Source: Rhodobacteraceae bacterium F11138
GTDB lineage: Bacteria; Pseudomonadota; Alphaproteobacteria; Rhodobacterales; Rhodobacteraceae
DNA length: 64,000 nucleotides
Assembly (NCBI GenBank): GCA_016521575.1
Contig: JAEKDP010000005.1
Span: 1-64,000, forward strand
Reading direction: 5' to 3'
Within the stretch, counting starts at the first letter, position 1, and each line of letters begins with the position of its first letter. Position numbers and translations under genes: made by a program. Positions 55,975-64,000 of this stretch are shown here, piece after piece. Under the pieces are notes generated by a model. That model was not told the origin of the DNA, did no database searches, and saw nothing but the letters and a program-made list of their open reading frames with translations.

Positions 55975-56068
55975 CTCAATCTCCTTCAGATCAGGTCTGC
56001 TGGCACGATAATGGAGATGCCCAGAATCATAAAATTAAATGATCGGATGTATATCATTCGATTCTTGG

Positions 56069-56224
56069 ATGTCAGATCATCGCGTCGTGGACAGCAACGG
56101 TGAAATACACGGCATTCTGGTGCAAACCCGCCGAAATGCCGGTGCTGCCAAGCGGTTTATCTTCAGGCTGATCGCCCGCTGGGGCATGCCGCGTGTCATC
56201 ATAACCGACAAGTTGCGCAGCTAG
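56069..56224 (+). pseudogene. IS6-family transposase middle fragment
   Basis: The frame reads DHRVVDSNGEIHGILVQTRRNAGAAKRFIFRLIARWGMPRVIITDKLRS and then TAG where the family has a Tyr codon. This is the central DDE region of IS6-type transposases (D in VDSNG, second D in ITDKL). Start and end of the gene are missing. It covers roughly the piece that is missing from the remnant at 51018-51363, but it is a different, independently decayed copy. Confidence 0.75.
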
Positions 56225-56288
56225 GGTGCCGCCGCCGCCGCCATATGACAGCTTCGGCCTATCGCCTGAAGCGAGCAGCCGCATTTCA

Positions 56289-56558
56289 TCAATGGAATAC
56301 CTGCGCCGACAAACGTACCGCTGGAAGTGGCGCAGGTCGGCAGCCTCTCAGCCAACGAAGATAACCTGACAATGCCCGCTGCTGACCACCGCGCTTTCCC
56401 GAGCGCGTGGCGCACCATCCTGGCACCGCATTCTCGGTGGGCCAGACCGCCACATCCCCACGCTGGCGCAGCGGCTCGTTGTCCTCCGCGCAGTTCGCAA
56501 CACGGTACTTTGCCTTCGCAAATTTATCCCGCCGTGGCGCGTTGAATTTGAAAGGCAT
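56289..56558 (-). pseudogene. IS5-family transposase N-terminal fragment
   Basis: Minus-strand frame beginning MPFKFNAPRRDKFAKAKYRVANCAEDNEPLRQRGDVAVW and continuing to GWCATRSGKRGGQQ, the N-terminus of an IS5-type transposase. After about residue 65 the family pattern is lost. The sequence just outside the start, AGGGTACTGGGATGCC, may be the element's end. A different IS5 subgroup from the one at 1-454. Confidence 0.7.
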
Positions 56559-56811
56559 CCCAGTACCCTGAAATCAAGTCACAGGGCCCGCTACGAAACA
56601 GAACCGATCTGTGCAACACGCTCTGGCCGATCTCACTCTGGAAAACTGTCTCGCAAAAAAGCATGACAGGGACCAGGGAGACCGAGGTTTAGGGACAACC
56701 TAACCAATGCTGCGAGAAATCGTAATTTTCGCGACTCCCCGCCTCATTTAGACCGGCTGCAGCAACCCGCACGGCGCGGGATTCACGTTTCATCACAGAG
56801 GGGATGCAGAA

Positions 56812-58089
56812 ATGCCCGTGGAGAAGACAGATACGTTGATTGTCGGAGGCGGACAGGCTGGTATCGCGATGAGCGAACATCTGGGCCGTGCCGGTGTCCC
56901 CCATCTTGTCCTGGAAAAGAACCGTACGGCCGAAGCGTGGCGCACCGGGCGTTGGGACAATCTGGTTGCCAACGGTCCGGCCTGGCATGACCGTTTCCCC
57001 AACCTTCTGTTCGAGGGCAGTGATCCGGACGAATTCGTTTCCAAGGACCGTTTCGCGCAGTATCTGGTGGACTACGCCGCGATGATCGAGGCACCGATCC
57101 GCGAAGGTGTCGAGGTGCTGGAGGCCGTGCGCCAGCCGGGACAAGGCGGTTTCCTGGTCAAGACCAGCGAAGGCGATATCAAAGCCAACCGCATCGTCGC
57201 GGCCACCGGCGCCTTCCAGCACCCGGTGATCCCGCCGATCGTGCCGGACGACGCCGATGTGACGCAGATCCACTCCTTCCACTACAAGAACCCTGAACAG
57301 CTGCCCGAGGGCGCGGTGATGGTGGTCGGTGCCGGATCGTCGGGCGCACAGATCGCTGACGAGCTGAACCGCGCGGGCCGCAAGGTGTTTCTGTCGGTGG
57401 GGCCGCACGACCGCCCGCCGCGCCGCTACCGGGGGCGGGATTTCGTCTGGTGGCTGGGCGTTCTGGGCCTGTGGGACATGGCGGCCCCGGCGCCGGGCAC
57501 CGAACATGTGACGATTTCGGTCAGCGGCGCCTATGGCGGGCGCACGATGGATTTTCGCCGTCTCGGGAACGAGGGCGTGATCCTGACCGGATTGACCAAG
57601 GGCTACGACAACGGCGTTCTCAGCTTCGCCGATGACCTGCGGGCCAATGTCGCCAAGGGCGACGCCAATTACAACGAACTGCTGGACATGGCCGATGCCT
57701 ATGTCGCCCGCACCGGGCTGGACCTGCCCGAGGAACCGGAGGCGCGCGAAGCCTTTGCCGATCCCGATTGTCTGACCAATCCGCTGAAGTCGATCGACCT
57801 TGCCGCAGAGGGTGTCAGCTCGATCATCTGGGCCACGGGATTCCGGCAGGATTTCAATTGGCTCAAGGTCGATGCCTTCAATGAGCGCGGCGCGCCGATC
57901 CACCAGCGCGGCTTGTCTATTGAGCCGGATGTCTATTTCCTCGGCCTGCCGTGGCAGTCGCGGCGCGGGTCGTCCTTTCTCTGGGGGGTCTGGCATGACG
58001 CCAGACACATCGCCGACCAGATCGCGATCCAGCGGTCCTATCTCGAATATGACGGCCAGGCCGCCATCGTCCCCGCCGCGGCGGAATGA
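56812..58089 (+). CDS. flavin-containing monooxygenase-type oxidoreductase (CzcO-like)
   Basis: FAD/NADPH-dependent oxidoreductase, 425 aa. FAD motif GGGQAG (12-17) and NADPH motif GAGSSG (about 173-178), with the FMO-like RWDNLVANGPAWHDRFP region and ATGFRQDFNW near the C-terminus. It probably oxygenates a nitrogen or sulfur atom or a ketone. A GAGGGGATGCAGAA stretch precedes the ATG. It heads the flavoenzyme cluster; the next gene begins at its stop. Confidence 0.85.
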   Translation: MPVEKTDTLIVGGGQAGIAMSEHLGRAGVPHLVLEKNRTAEAWRTGRWDNLVANGPAWHDRFPNLLFEGSDPDEFVSKDRFAQYLVDYAAMIEAPIREGVEVLEAVRQPGQGGFLVKTSEGDIKANRIVAATGAFQHPVIPPIVPDDADVTQIHSFHYKNPEQLPEGAVMVVGAGSSGAQIADELNRAGRKVFLSVGPHDRPPRRYRGRDFVWWLGVLGLWDMAAPAPGTEHVTISVSGAYGGRTMDFRRLGNEGVILTGLTKGYDNGVLSFADDLRANVAKGDANYNELLDMADAYVARTGLDLPEEPEAREAFADPDCLTNPLKSIDLAAEGVSSIIWATGFRQDFNWLKVDAFNERGAPIHQRGLSIEPDVYFLGLPWQSRRGSSFLWGVWHDARHIADQIAIQRSYLEYDGQAAIVPAAAE

Positions 58090-58106
58090 ACACAGGAGCA
58101 CCGAGC

Positions 58107-58535
58107 ATGGAACACACGCGCATTCGCACCTTCAACACCTCGGACACCTATCCGGAACAGAATCTCGACAACGATCTGTGCCAGGCGGTGGTCACCCAGG
58201 GTGGCAAGACCGTCTGGCTGCGCGGGCAATGCCCGCAGAGCCTTGACGATGCCAAGAACATCGACAGCCACGATCCCGTCGAGCAGACCCACAAGGTCAT
58301 GCAGAATATCCGTCAGCTGATCGAAGAGGCCGGCGGCACCATGGAGCATCTGGTCAAGGTGGTGGTCTACATCACCGACGTGCGCCACCGCGAGGCGGTC
58401 TATCGGACAATGGGAGAATACATCAAGGGCGTGCATCCCGTGTCCACCGGGCTGGTGGTGCAGGCGCTGGCACGGCCCGACTGGCTGGTCGAGATCGACG
58501 GCACCGCGGTGATCCCGGAGGGCTATCAGCGATGA
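58107..58535 (+). CDS. Rid family protein (YjgF/YER057c/UK114), non-RidA subgroup
   Basis: 142 aa. Typical Rid pattern: NDLCQAVVTQGGKTVWLRGQCPQ, NIRQLIEEAGGTMEHLVKVVVYITD and WLVEIDGTAVIPEGY. At the place of the catalytic Arg of RidA (PxRS/T) this protein has Ser113 in HPVSTG, so it belongs with Rid subgroups that lack imine deaminase activity. Start 58107 is chosen for the AGGAG 8 bases upstream; the ATG at 58086 overlapping the previous stop has no such site. Confidence 0.85.
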   Translation: MEHTRIRTFNTSDTYPEQNLDNDLCQAVVTQGGKTVWLRGQCPQSLDDAKNIDSHDPVEQTHKVMQNIRQLIEEAGGTMEHLVKVVVYITDVRHREAVYRTMGEYIKGVHPVSTGLVVQALARPDWLVEIDGTAVIPEGYQR

Positions 58536-59206
58536 CATTTTCCCTTGTCGCCCGCTGCGCCGAAACCGGCATGTTTGGCATGGCCGTCTCGTCCTCATCC
58601 CCCGCCGTTGCCGCGCGCTGTGCCTATGCGCGCGCCGGTGTTGGGGCTGTCGCGTCGCAGAATGTTACCGATCCGACGCTGGGGCCGCTGACGCTGGACC
58701 TGATGGAACGCGGCCTGTCTGCCGAAGAGTCGATCGCCGAGGTGCAGAAGCGCGGCAAGTTCCTGGAATACCGGCAGGTGCTGGCGGTGGACGCGCAGGG
58801 GCGCACCGCCATTCACTCCGGGCCGAAATCGCTGGGCATCTGGACCCAGGCGCAGGCCCAGGATGTCGCCTCGGGCGGCAACCTGCTGGACAATGACGGC
58901 GTGCCGCAGGCCATCGTGGATGCCTACCTGTCGGCCAAGGGCCATATCGGCGACCGCCTGATCGCGGCGATGCGCGCCGGGCGCGATGCCGGGGGCGAGG
59001 CCGGGCCGGTGCATTCGGCGGGCATGAAGATCGTCGACAAGGTCGCCTGGCCGGTGGCGGACCTGCGCTGCGACTGGACCGAGGATTGCCCGATCGAGAA
59101 CATCGCAACCGCCTGGGAGGTCTACAAGCCGCAGCTGGACGCCTACATCCAGCGCGCGCTCGACCCGCGCGAAGCGCCGTCCTACGGCGTGCCCGGCGAT
59201 CAATAA
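58532..59206 (+). CDS. DUF1028 family protein
   Basis: 224 aa, with the family start TFSLVARCAETGMFGMAVSSSSPAVAARCAYARAGVGAVASQN and GGNLLDNDGVPQAIVDAYL. DUF1028 has an Ntn-hydrolase-like fold with unknown activity, often found beside Rid proteins and peptidases. Coupled to the Rid gene by ATGA. Confidence 0.9.
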   Translation: MTFSLVARCAETGMFGMAVSSSSPAVAARCAYARAGVGAVASQNVTDPTLGPLTLDLMERGLSAEESIAEVQKRGKFLEYRQVLAVDAQGRTAIHSGPKSLGIWTQAQAQDVASGGNLLDNDGVPQAIVDAYLSAKGHIGDRLIAAMRAGRDAGGEAGPVHSAGMKIVDKVAWPVADLRCDWTEDCPIENIATAWEVYKPQLDAYIQRALDPREAPSYGVPGDQ

Positions 59207-59237
59207 CAACAGGCGAAACGAACAGGAAGGATAGCAG

Positions 59238-60734
59238 ATGCTGGACCTGACGCTTCAGGATTGGCGGTCGAAAGCCGCGTCGCTCACACTGCCGAACCGG
59301 GCCTTCATCGACGGCAAATTCGTCGATGCGGTGTCGGGCAGGACCTTTGACAGCATCAACCCGGCCACCGGCGCGGTTCTGACCGGCGTGGCGGAATGCG
59401 ACGCGGCGGATGTGGACCTGGCGGTGGCCGCCGCACGGCGTGCTTTTGAGGATGGGCGCTGGTCGCGCATGGCGCCGGGGGACCGCAAGGCGGTGCTGTT
59501 GAAGCTGGCCGATCTGATCCGCGCCAACCTCGAAGAAATGGCGTTGCTCGACTGTCTCGACATGGGCAAGACGATCACCGACGCCGCGACCGTGGACGCC
59601 CCCGGCTCGGCGCATTTCTTCCAGTGGTATGCCGAGGCCATCGACAAGATCTATGACGAGGTCGCCCCCACCGGCCCCGGCGACCTGGCGCTGGTGCGCC
59701 GCGTGCCGCTGGGGGTTGTGGGCGCGGTGGTGCCGTGGAACTTCCCGCTCGACATGGCGACGTGGAAGTCGGCGGCGGCGCTGGCGGCGGGCAATTCGGT
59801 GGTGCTGAAACCGGCCGAGCAATCGCCGCTTTCGGCGCTGCGGCTGGCGGAACTGGCGGCCGAGGCGGGCGTGCCCGACGGCGTGTTCAACGTGGTGCCG
59901 GGCTATGGCGCGACGGCGGGCAAGGCACTGGGGCTGCACATGGATGTGGATTGCCTGGCCTTCACCGGCTCGACCGCCACGGGCAAGCTGTTCATGCAGT
60001 ATTCCGGGCAATCCAACCTGAAACAGGTCTGGCCCGAAACCGGCGGCAAAAGCCCCAATATCGTCTTTGCCGATTGCGGTGATCTTGATGCGGCGGCGGA
60101 CATGGCGGCCTTCGGCATCTTCTTCAACCAGGGCGAGGTCTGCTCGGCCAATTCACGGCTCTATGTCGAACGTTCGGTCAAGGATGCGCTGGTGGAAAAG
60201 CTGGCGGAACGGGCGCAGGGTATGCAGCCGGGCGACCCGCTGGACCCGGACTCAAAAATGGGCGCCATCGTCGATGAAAAGCAGACCCAGGGCATCATGC
60301 GCTTTGTCGAAGAGGGCAAGACCAGCGCCGATCTGATCACCGGCGGCGAACGTGTGCAGATCGACGGCAAGGGCTGTTTCGTGCAGCCAACCATCTTCAG
60401 CGATGTGGCCCAGGACAACCCCCTGGCACGCGACGAGATCTTTGGCCCGGTGCTGTCGGTCATTCCCTTTGACAAGGAGGAAGACGCCGTGACCATGGCC
60501 AATGACTCGATCTATGGGCTGGCGGCTTCGGTCTGGACGGACGACCTGAGCCGCGCGTGCCGGGTTTCGGACCGGCTGAACGTGGGGACGGTGTCGGTGA
60601 ACACGGTCGACGCGCTGTCGGCGCAAACCCCGTTCGGCGGGATGAAGCAATCCGGTTTCGGCCGCGATCTGTCGCTGCATTCCTTCGACAAGTACACCGC
60701 CCTGAAAACCACCTGGATCAAATACCGCGCTTGA
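59238..60734 (+). CDS. aldehyde dehydrogenase (PuuC-like)
   Basis: NAD(P)-dependent aldehyde dehydrogenase, 498 aa. VPWNFPLDMATWKSAAALAAGN binds the cofactor, the general base is Glu267 in VWPETGGKSPN, and the nucleophile is Cys302 in NQGEVCSANSR. C-terminal PFGGMKQSGFGRD. It is most like gamma-glutamyl-gamma-aminobutyraldehyde dehydrogenase PuuC. It would oxidise the aldehyde released by amine dehydrogenation in this cluster. AGGAAGGATAGCAG precedes the start. Confidence 0.92.
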   Translation: MLDLTLQDWRSKAASLTLPNRAFIDGKFVDAVSGRTFDSINPATGAVLTGVAECDAADVDLAVAAARRAFEDGRWSRMAPGDRKAVLLKLADLIRANLEEMALLDCLDMGKTITDAATVDAPGSAHFFQWYAEAIDKIYDEVAPTGPGDLALVRRVPLGVVGAVVPWNFPLDMATWKSAAALAAGNSVVLKPAEQSPLSALRLAELAAEAGVPDGVFNVVPGYGATAGKALGLHMDVDCLAFTGSTATGKLFMQYSGQSNLKQVWPETGGKSPNIVFADCGDLDAAADMAAFGIFFNQGEVCSANSRLYVERSVKDALVEKLAERAQGMQPGDPLDPDSKMGAIVDEKQTQGIMRFVEEGKTSADLITGGERVQIDGKGCFVQPTIFSDVAQDNPLARDEIFGPVLSVIPFDKEEDAVTMANDSIYGLAASVWTDDLSRACRVSDRLNVGTVSVNTVDALSAQTPFGGMKQSGFGRDLSLHSFDKYTALKTTWIKYRA

Positions 60735-60779
60735 CGCGCCATGCGGCCCCGCCGCCCAGCTACCCCAAGGAGACGACCA

Positions 60780-62848
60780 TGCGCGATCCCCGCTATGACA
60801 TTCTGTTCGAGCCGATGCAGATCGGCCCCGTCACCGCCAAGAACCGCTTTTACCAGGTGCCCCATTGCAACGGGGGCGGCTATCGCGACCCGTCGGCGGC
60901 GGCCGAGATGCGCGGGATCAAGGCCCAGGGCGGATGGGGCGTGATCTTTACCGAACAATGCGAAATGCACCACACATCGGAAATCACACCCTTCATCGAA
61001 TTGCGGCTGTGGGAAGACAAGGACATCCCGCAATTGCGCCGCATGTCGGAAAAGATGAAGGAACACGGCGCGCTGGCGGGCATCCAGTTGGCCTATTCCG
61101 GGATCAACGGCCCGAACCTCTATACCAAGGAGGTGCCGCTGGCGCCCTCGTCGCTGCCGATCCGCACCTTCACCAACGATCCGGTGCAGGCGCGCGCGCT
61201 GTCAAAGGCCGAGATCAAGGATCTACGGCGCTGGTTCGTCAATGCTGCCAAGCGGTCGAAGGACGCGGGTTTTGACCTGATCTGCCTCTATGGCGCGCAT
61301 GGCTTCGGCATCTTCCAGCATTTCCTGAGCCGCGCAACCAACCAGCGCGACGACGAATACGGCGGCAGCCTGGAAAACCGGTCGCGTTTCGTGAACGAGG
61401 TGATCGCTGACATGCGCGACGCGGTGGGCGACACCATGGGCATCACCCTGCGCGTCAGCCTGGACGAAACCATCGGAGAGCTGGGCTTTTCCAACGCCGA
61501 GGTGCGCGACTTCGTCGAGATGAACAAGGATCTGCCGGACCTCTGGGACCTGGCGCAGGGCACGTGGGAGGATTGCTCCGGCCCGTCGCGCTTCAAGGAG
61601 GAAGCGGCGCAGGAACAGCTGGTGCGCGGCATCCACGAGCTGACGGATAAGCCCATCGTCGGCGTCGGGCGCTTCACCTCGCCCGATGTGATGGCGAAAA
61701 TGGTCAAATCCGGCACGCTGGATTTCATCGGCTGCGCGCGGCCCTCGATCGCCGATCCGTTCCTGCCCAAGAAGGTCGAGGAAGGCCGGATCGAGGACAT
61801 CCGCGAATGTATCGGGTGCAATATCTGCATCACCGGCGACATGACCATGTCGATCAGCCGCTGCACCCAGAACCCCACCTTCATGGAGGAATGGCGCAAG
61901 GGCTGGCATCCGGAAAAGATGAACACCAAGGGCGACAGCGACAACGTGCTGATCATCGGCTCTGGCCCGGCCGGGCTGGAAGCGGCCTGGGCGCTGTGCC
62001 GCCGGGGTTATGACGTGGCGGTGGCCGAAGCGCGCGACGTGATCGGTGGACGGGTGACGCGCGAACGCGCGCTGCCGGGGCTCAGCGCCTGGGGCAGGGT
62101 CGTGGACTATCGCGACTATCAACTGTCGCAGCGCCCCGGTGTGGAGATCTATCGCGAAAGCCCGCTGAGTGCCGAAGACGTGATGGAGTTTGGGTTCCAG
62201 AACGTGGCGATTGCCACGGGTGCCACCTGGCGGCGGGATGGTGTTGCGCGTCAGCACGTGGTGCCGATGCCGATTGCCGAGGGCGCCAAGGTGTTCACCC
62301 CCGACGACCTGATGGACGGCACGGTGCCGGGCGGCAACGTGGTGATCTATGACGACGATCACTATTACATGGGCGGCGTGCTGGCCGAACTGTTGGTCAA
62401 ACAGGGCGCGAAGGTGACGCTGATTACCCCGTCGGCCTTTGTGTCGGACTGGACCAACAACACGCTGGAACAGGCGACGATCCACGCGCGGCTGGACGAC
62501 ATGGGCGTGGATATCGTGCTGAACCGTGGCGTGACCGAAATTGCCGCCGATCACGTGGTGTCCAATTGCGTCTATACCGGCAAGACACGGGCCTATGAGG
62601 TCGATGCGGTGGTCATGGTCGCCTCGCGCGCAGGCAATGACGGGCTGTACCACGACCTGATGGCGCGGCAGGAGGATTGGGCCGATGCGGGCATCCGGTC
62701 GGTCAAGCTGTTCGGCGATGCCGAGGCCGCGGGTCCGATTGCCTGGGCCACCTATGCCGGGCACCGCTATGCGCGGGAACTGGATGGCGAAGACATTGGC
62801 GACGATCTGCCCTTCCGCCGCGAAATCACCGAACTGGCCGCGGAATGA
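60780..62848 (+). CDS. trimethylamine/dimethylamine dehydrogenase-family flavoprotein
   Basis: FMN and [4Fe-4S] amine dehydrogenase-type protein, 689 aa. Domain 1 (1-380) is an old-yellow-enzyme barrel; domains 2 and 3 carry an ADP-binding fold with GSGPAG (394-399). Cys30 in QVPHCNG matches the cysteine that links FMN covalently in TMADH. The cluster ligands are Cys344, Cys347, Cys350 and Cys362. TMADH's amine-binding aromatics are only partly kept: Gln60 replaces Tyr60, Trp256 matches Trp264, and Asp354 replaces Trp355. Gln at 60 recalls dimethylamine dehydrogenase. The longer frame upstream (to 60557) lies in the aldehyde dehydrogenase gene; AAGGAG precedes this start. Expected reaction: oxidative N-demethylation or deamination, electrons to ETF. 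Confidence 0.88.
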
Positions 62849-64000
62849 CCGGCCTGCCGCACGACCGGACGCTCGAGATTCTCGAGCGTCTGATCGCCTT
62901 TCCCACGATCAGCGCCGAGAGCAACCTGGCGCTGATCGACTATGCCGAGGACCTGTTGCGCGCGGCAGGTTTCACCACGCAACGCATTGCCGACCCGGAA
63001 CTGCCCAAGTCCGGCCTGGTTGCGCGCATCGGGCCGGATGGAGCGGGTGGCGTGATGCTGTCGGCCCACTGCGATGTGGTCCCGGTCGAAGGCCAGAACT
63101 GGACCCGCCCACCGTTTGAACTGACCCGCGAAGACGGGCGGCTGTTCGGGCGCGGCACCACCGACATGAAGGGCTATCTGGCCGCGATGCTGTCGCTTGC
63201 GGAACGGACGGGCAAGACGCACCCCGAGCAGCCCTTGATGCTGGTCATATCCTATGACGAAGAAGTCGGCTGTCAGGGCATCCGCAAGATGCTGCCGGGG
63301 ATACAGGCACTTGGCTGGCGTCCCGATTGTTGCATCGTGGGCGAACCCACCTTGATGCGCCCAGCCATTGGTCACAAAGGCAAGGCTGCGTTTCGGGCGA
63401 TCACGCGCGGCACGACGGGGCATTCGGCGCTCGCGCCGCGTTTCGTCAATGCACTGCACCTGGCCGGGGACGTGCTGACCACGCTGCAGGACCTGCAAGA
63501 GGGCTACGTCGCGTCGAACATCCGCGATGCGGCCTATGATATTCCCTACTCCACGGTTCACGCAGGCCGGATGCAGGGCGGCACCGCGCTGAACATCGTG
63601 CCGGACCGGGCCGAGATCGAGTTTGAGCTGCGCCACCTCGCCGCTGACAGCCGGGAGGATTTCGAGACACGGCTGAATGCGCAGGCCGAGGCGCTGAGCG
63701 CGCGATGGCGGTCCGAGGCGCCTGCGGCCGGTGTGGAAGTCATCTGCACAAACACCTATCCCGGGCTCGACGTGGCGCCGGATGCGCCGGAAGTGGCAAG
63801 GGTGGCTGCGCTCTGCGGTTCCGATCACGTCATCAAGGTCGCTTTCGGCACCGAGGCCGGTTTTTTCGCGGGGCTGGGCATTCCCACCGTGGTCTGCGGG
63901 CCAGGCGACATGGAGGGGCAGGGGCACAAGGCAGACGAGTATGTCACCACGGCTCAACTTGCGGCCTGTGACATCATGATGGACCGGGTCCTGGACGATC
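62845..64000 (+). CDS. ArgE-like M20 deacylase, 3' end outside window
   Basis: M20-family amidohydrolase resembling acetylornithine deacetylase, about 385 codons within the window with no stop reached; the family length (about 385-390 aa) suggests only a few codons are missing. Metal and catalytic blocks are LSAHCDVVPVEG, GRGTTDMKGYLAAML, SYDEEVGCQG, VGEPT and GHKADEYV near the end. The start overlaps the amine dehydrogenase stop by ATGA. In this context it more likely removes an acyl group from a catabolic intermediate than serves arginine synthesis. Confidence 0.88.
   Translation, partial: MTGLPHDRTLEILERLIAFPTISAESNLALIDYAEDLLRAAGFTTQRIADPELPKSGLVARIGPDGAGGVMLSAHCDVVPVEGQNWTRPPFELTREDGRLFGRGTTDMKGYLAAMLSLAERTGKTHPEQPLMLVISYDEEVGCQGIRKMLPGIQALGWRPDCCIVGEPTLMRPAIGHKGKAAFRAITRGTTGHSALAPRFVNALHLAGDVLTTLQDLQEGYVASNIRDAAYDIPYSTVHAGRMQGGTALNIVPDRAEIEFELRHLAADSREDFETRLNAQAEALSARWRSEAPAAGVEVICTNTYPGLDVAPDAPEVARVAALCGSDHVIKVAFGTEAGFFAGLGIPTVVCGPGDMEGQGHKADEYVTTAQLAACDIMMDRVLDD

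Larger units (their letters stand above)
55975..56811. other. insertion-sequence debris and spacer
   Basis: About 840 bases without an intact gene. It holds an IS6-type fragment on the plus strand (56069-56224) and an IS5-type fragment on the minus strand (56289-56558). The remaining 250 bases before the monooxygenase gene probably contain its promoter; GCGAGAAAT and AATTTTCGC around 56713-56733 form an imperfect repeat. Confidence 0.55.

Noticed and set aside
60557-60779. N-terminal extension of the amine dehydrogenase
   Set aside because: It reads the end of the aldehyde dehydrogenase gene in another frame; an AAGGAG site and the TMADH-like start RDPRYDILFEP support 60780.
61223-62764. 513-aa open frame on the minus strand
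   Set aside because: Antisense to the amine dehydrogenase gene, with His/Arg-rich filler composition and no ribosome site or motif.
1-64000. CRISPR arrays, tRNA and rRNA genes
   Set aside because: No regularly spaced repeats and no tRNA- or rRNA-like sequence were noticed on either strand when reading; small RNAs cannot be excluded without a covariance search.

Overview
The window is GC-rich DNA with alphaproteobacterial character, most like the Roseobacter group of the Rhodobacterales. I infer this from gene content (many ABC transporters, a TAXI-TRAP transporter, an mdeRAB methionine-catabolism locus, a Rho-N/DUF7218 small protein) and from codon and protein style, not from a phylogenetic marker. 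There is no rRNA, tRNA, replication gene or CRISPR array. It reads as a flexible catabolic region: blocks of transporter, hydrolase and oxidoreductase genes, each beside its own regulator, with transposase debris at some joints.

Layout. (1) 1-454: truncated end of an IS5-family element. (2) 877-11924, minus strand: a peptide-type operon with CocE-like hydrolase, DppA-like binding protein (broken by one in-frame TGA), DppB, DppC, DppD, DppF, an alpha/beta hydrolase and a gamma-glutamyltransferase (GGT). A LysR gene diverges from it at 12063. (3) 13040-24540: class C beta-lactamase-like serine hydrolase, IclR regulator, MlrC-like M81 metallopeptidase, a second complete Dpp-type transporter and two M20 amidohydrolases/peptidases. 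The parts list resembles the microcystin-degrading mlr set without mlrA. (4) 25000-29156: mdeR, mdeA and mdeB, taking methionine to methanethiol and 2-oxobutyrate and then to propionyl-CoA. (5) 29397-34811: GntR regulator, SsuABC-type ABC transporter and a second GGT. (6) 34943-40579: PotABCD-type transporter and a YtcJ-like amidohydrolase.

(7) 40741-50978 is the block I find most novel. A GntR regulator diverges from a ketol-acid reductoisomerase (KARI)-like gene whose expected catalytic residues are changed. It is followed by a TAXI-TRAP transporter, a two-subunit CoA-transferase, a CaiB-type CoA-transferase, a thiamine-diphosphate enzyme of the acetolactate synthase family and an AhpD/carboxymuconolactone decarboxylase-like protein. 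This looks like uptake and CoA-dependent catabolism of an organic acid; the substrate is unknown.

(8) 51018-53532: a decayed IS6-family transposase, two strong inverted repeats, four small or truncated genes (including the N-terminal part of an MscS-type channel) and a doubtful ORF. (9) 53639-55974: a LysR gene converging with a Tat-exported amidohydrolase. (10) 56039-56560: IS6 and IS5 transposase fragments. (11) 56812 to the window end: flavin monooxygenase, Rid-family protein lacking the RidA arginine, DUF1028 protein, PuuC-like aldehyde dehydrogenase, a flavoprotein of the trimethylamine/dimethylamine dehydrogenase family and an ArgE-like M20 deacylase cut by the window edge. This set suggests oxidative breakdown of an N-methylated or N-acylated amine.

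Regulatory sequence is visible at several divergent promoters as good inverted repeats. All five ABC or TRAP binding-protein genes are followed directly by a hairpin.
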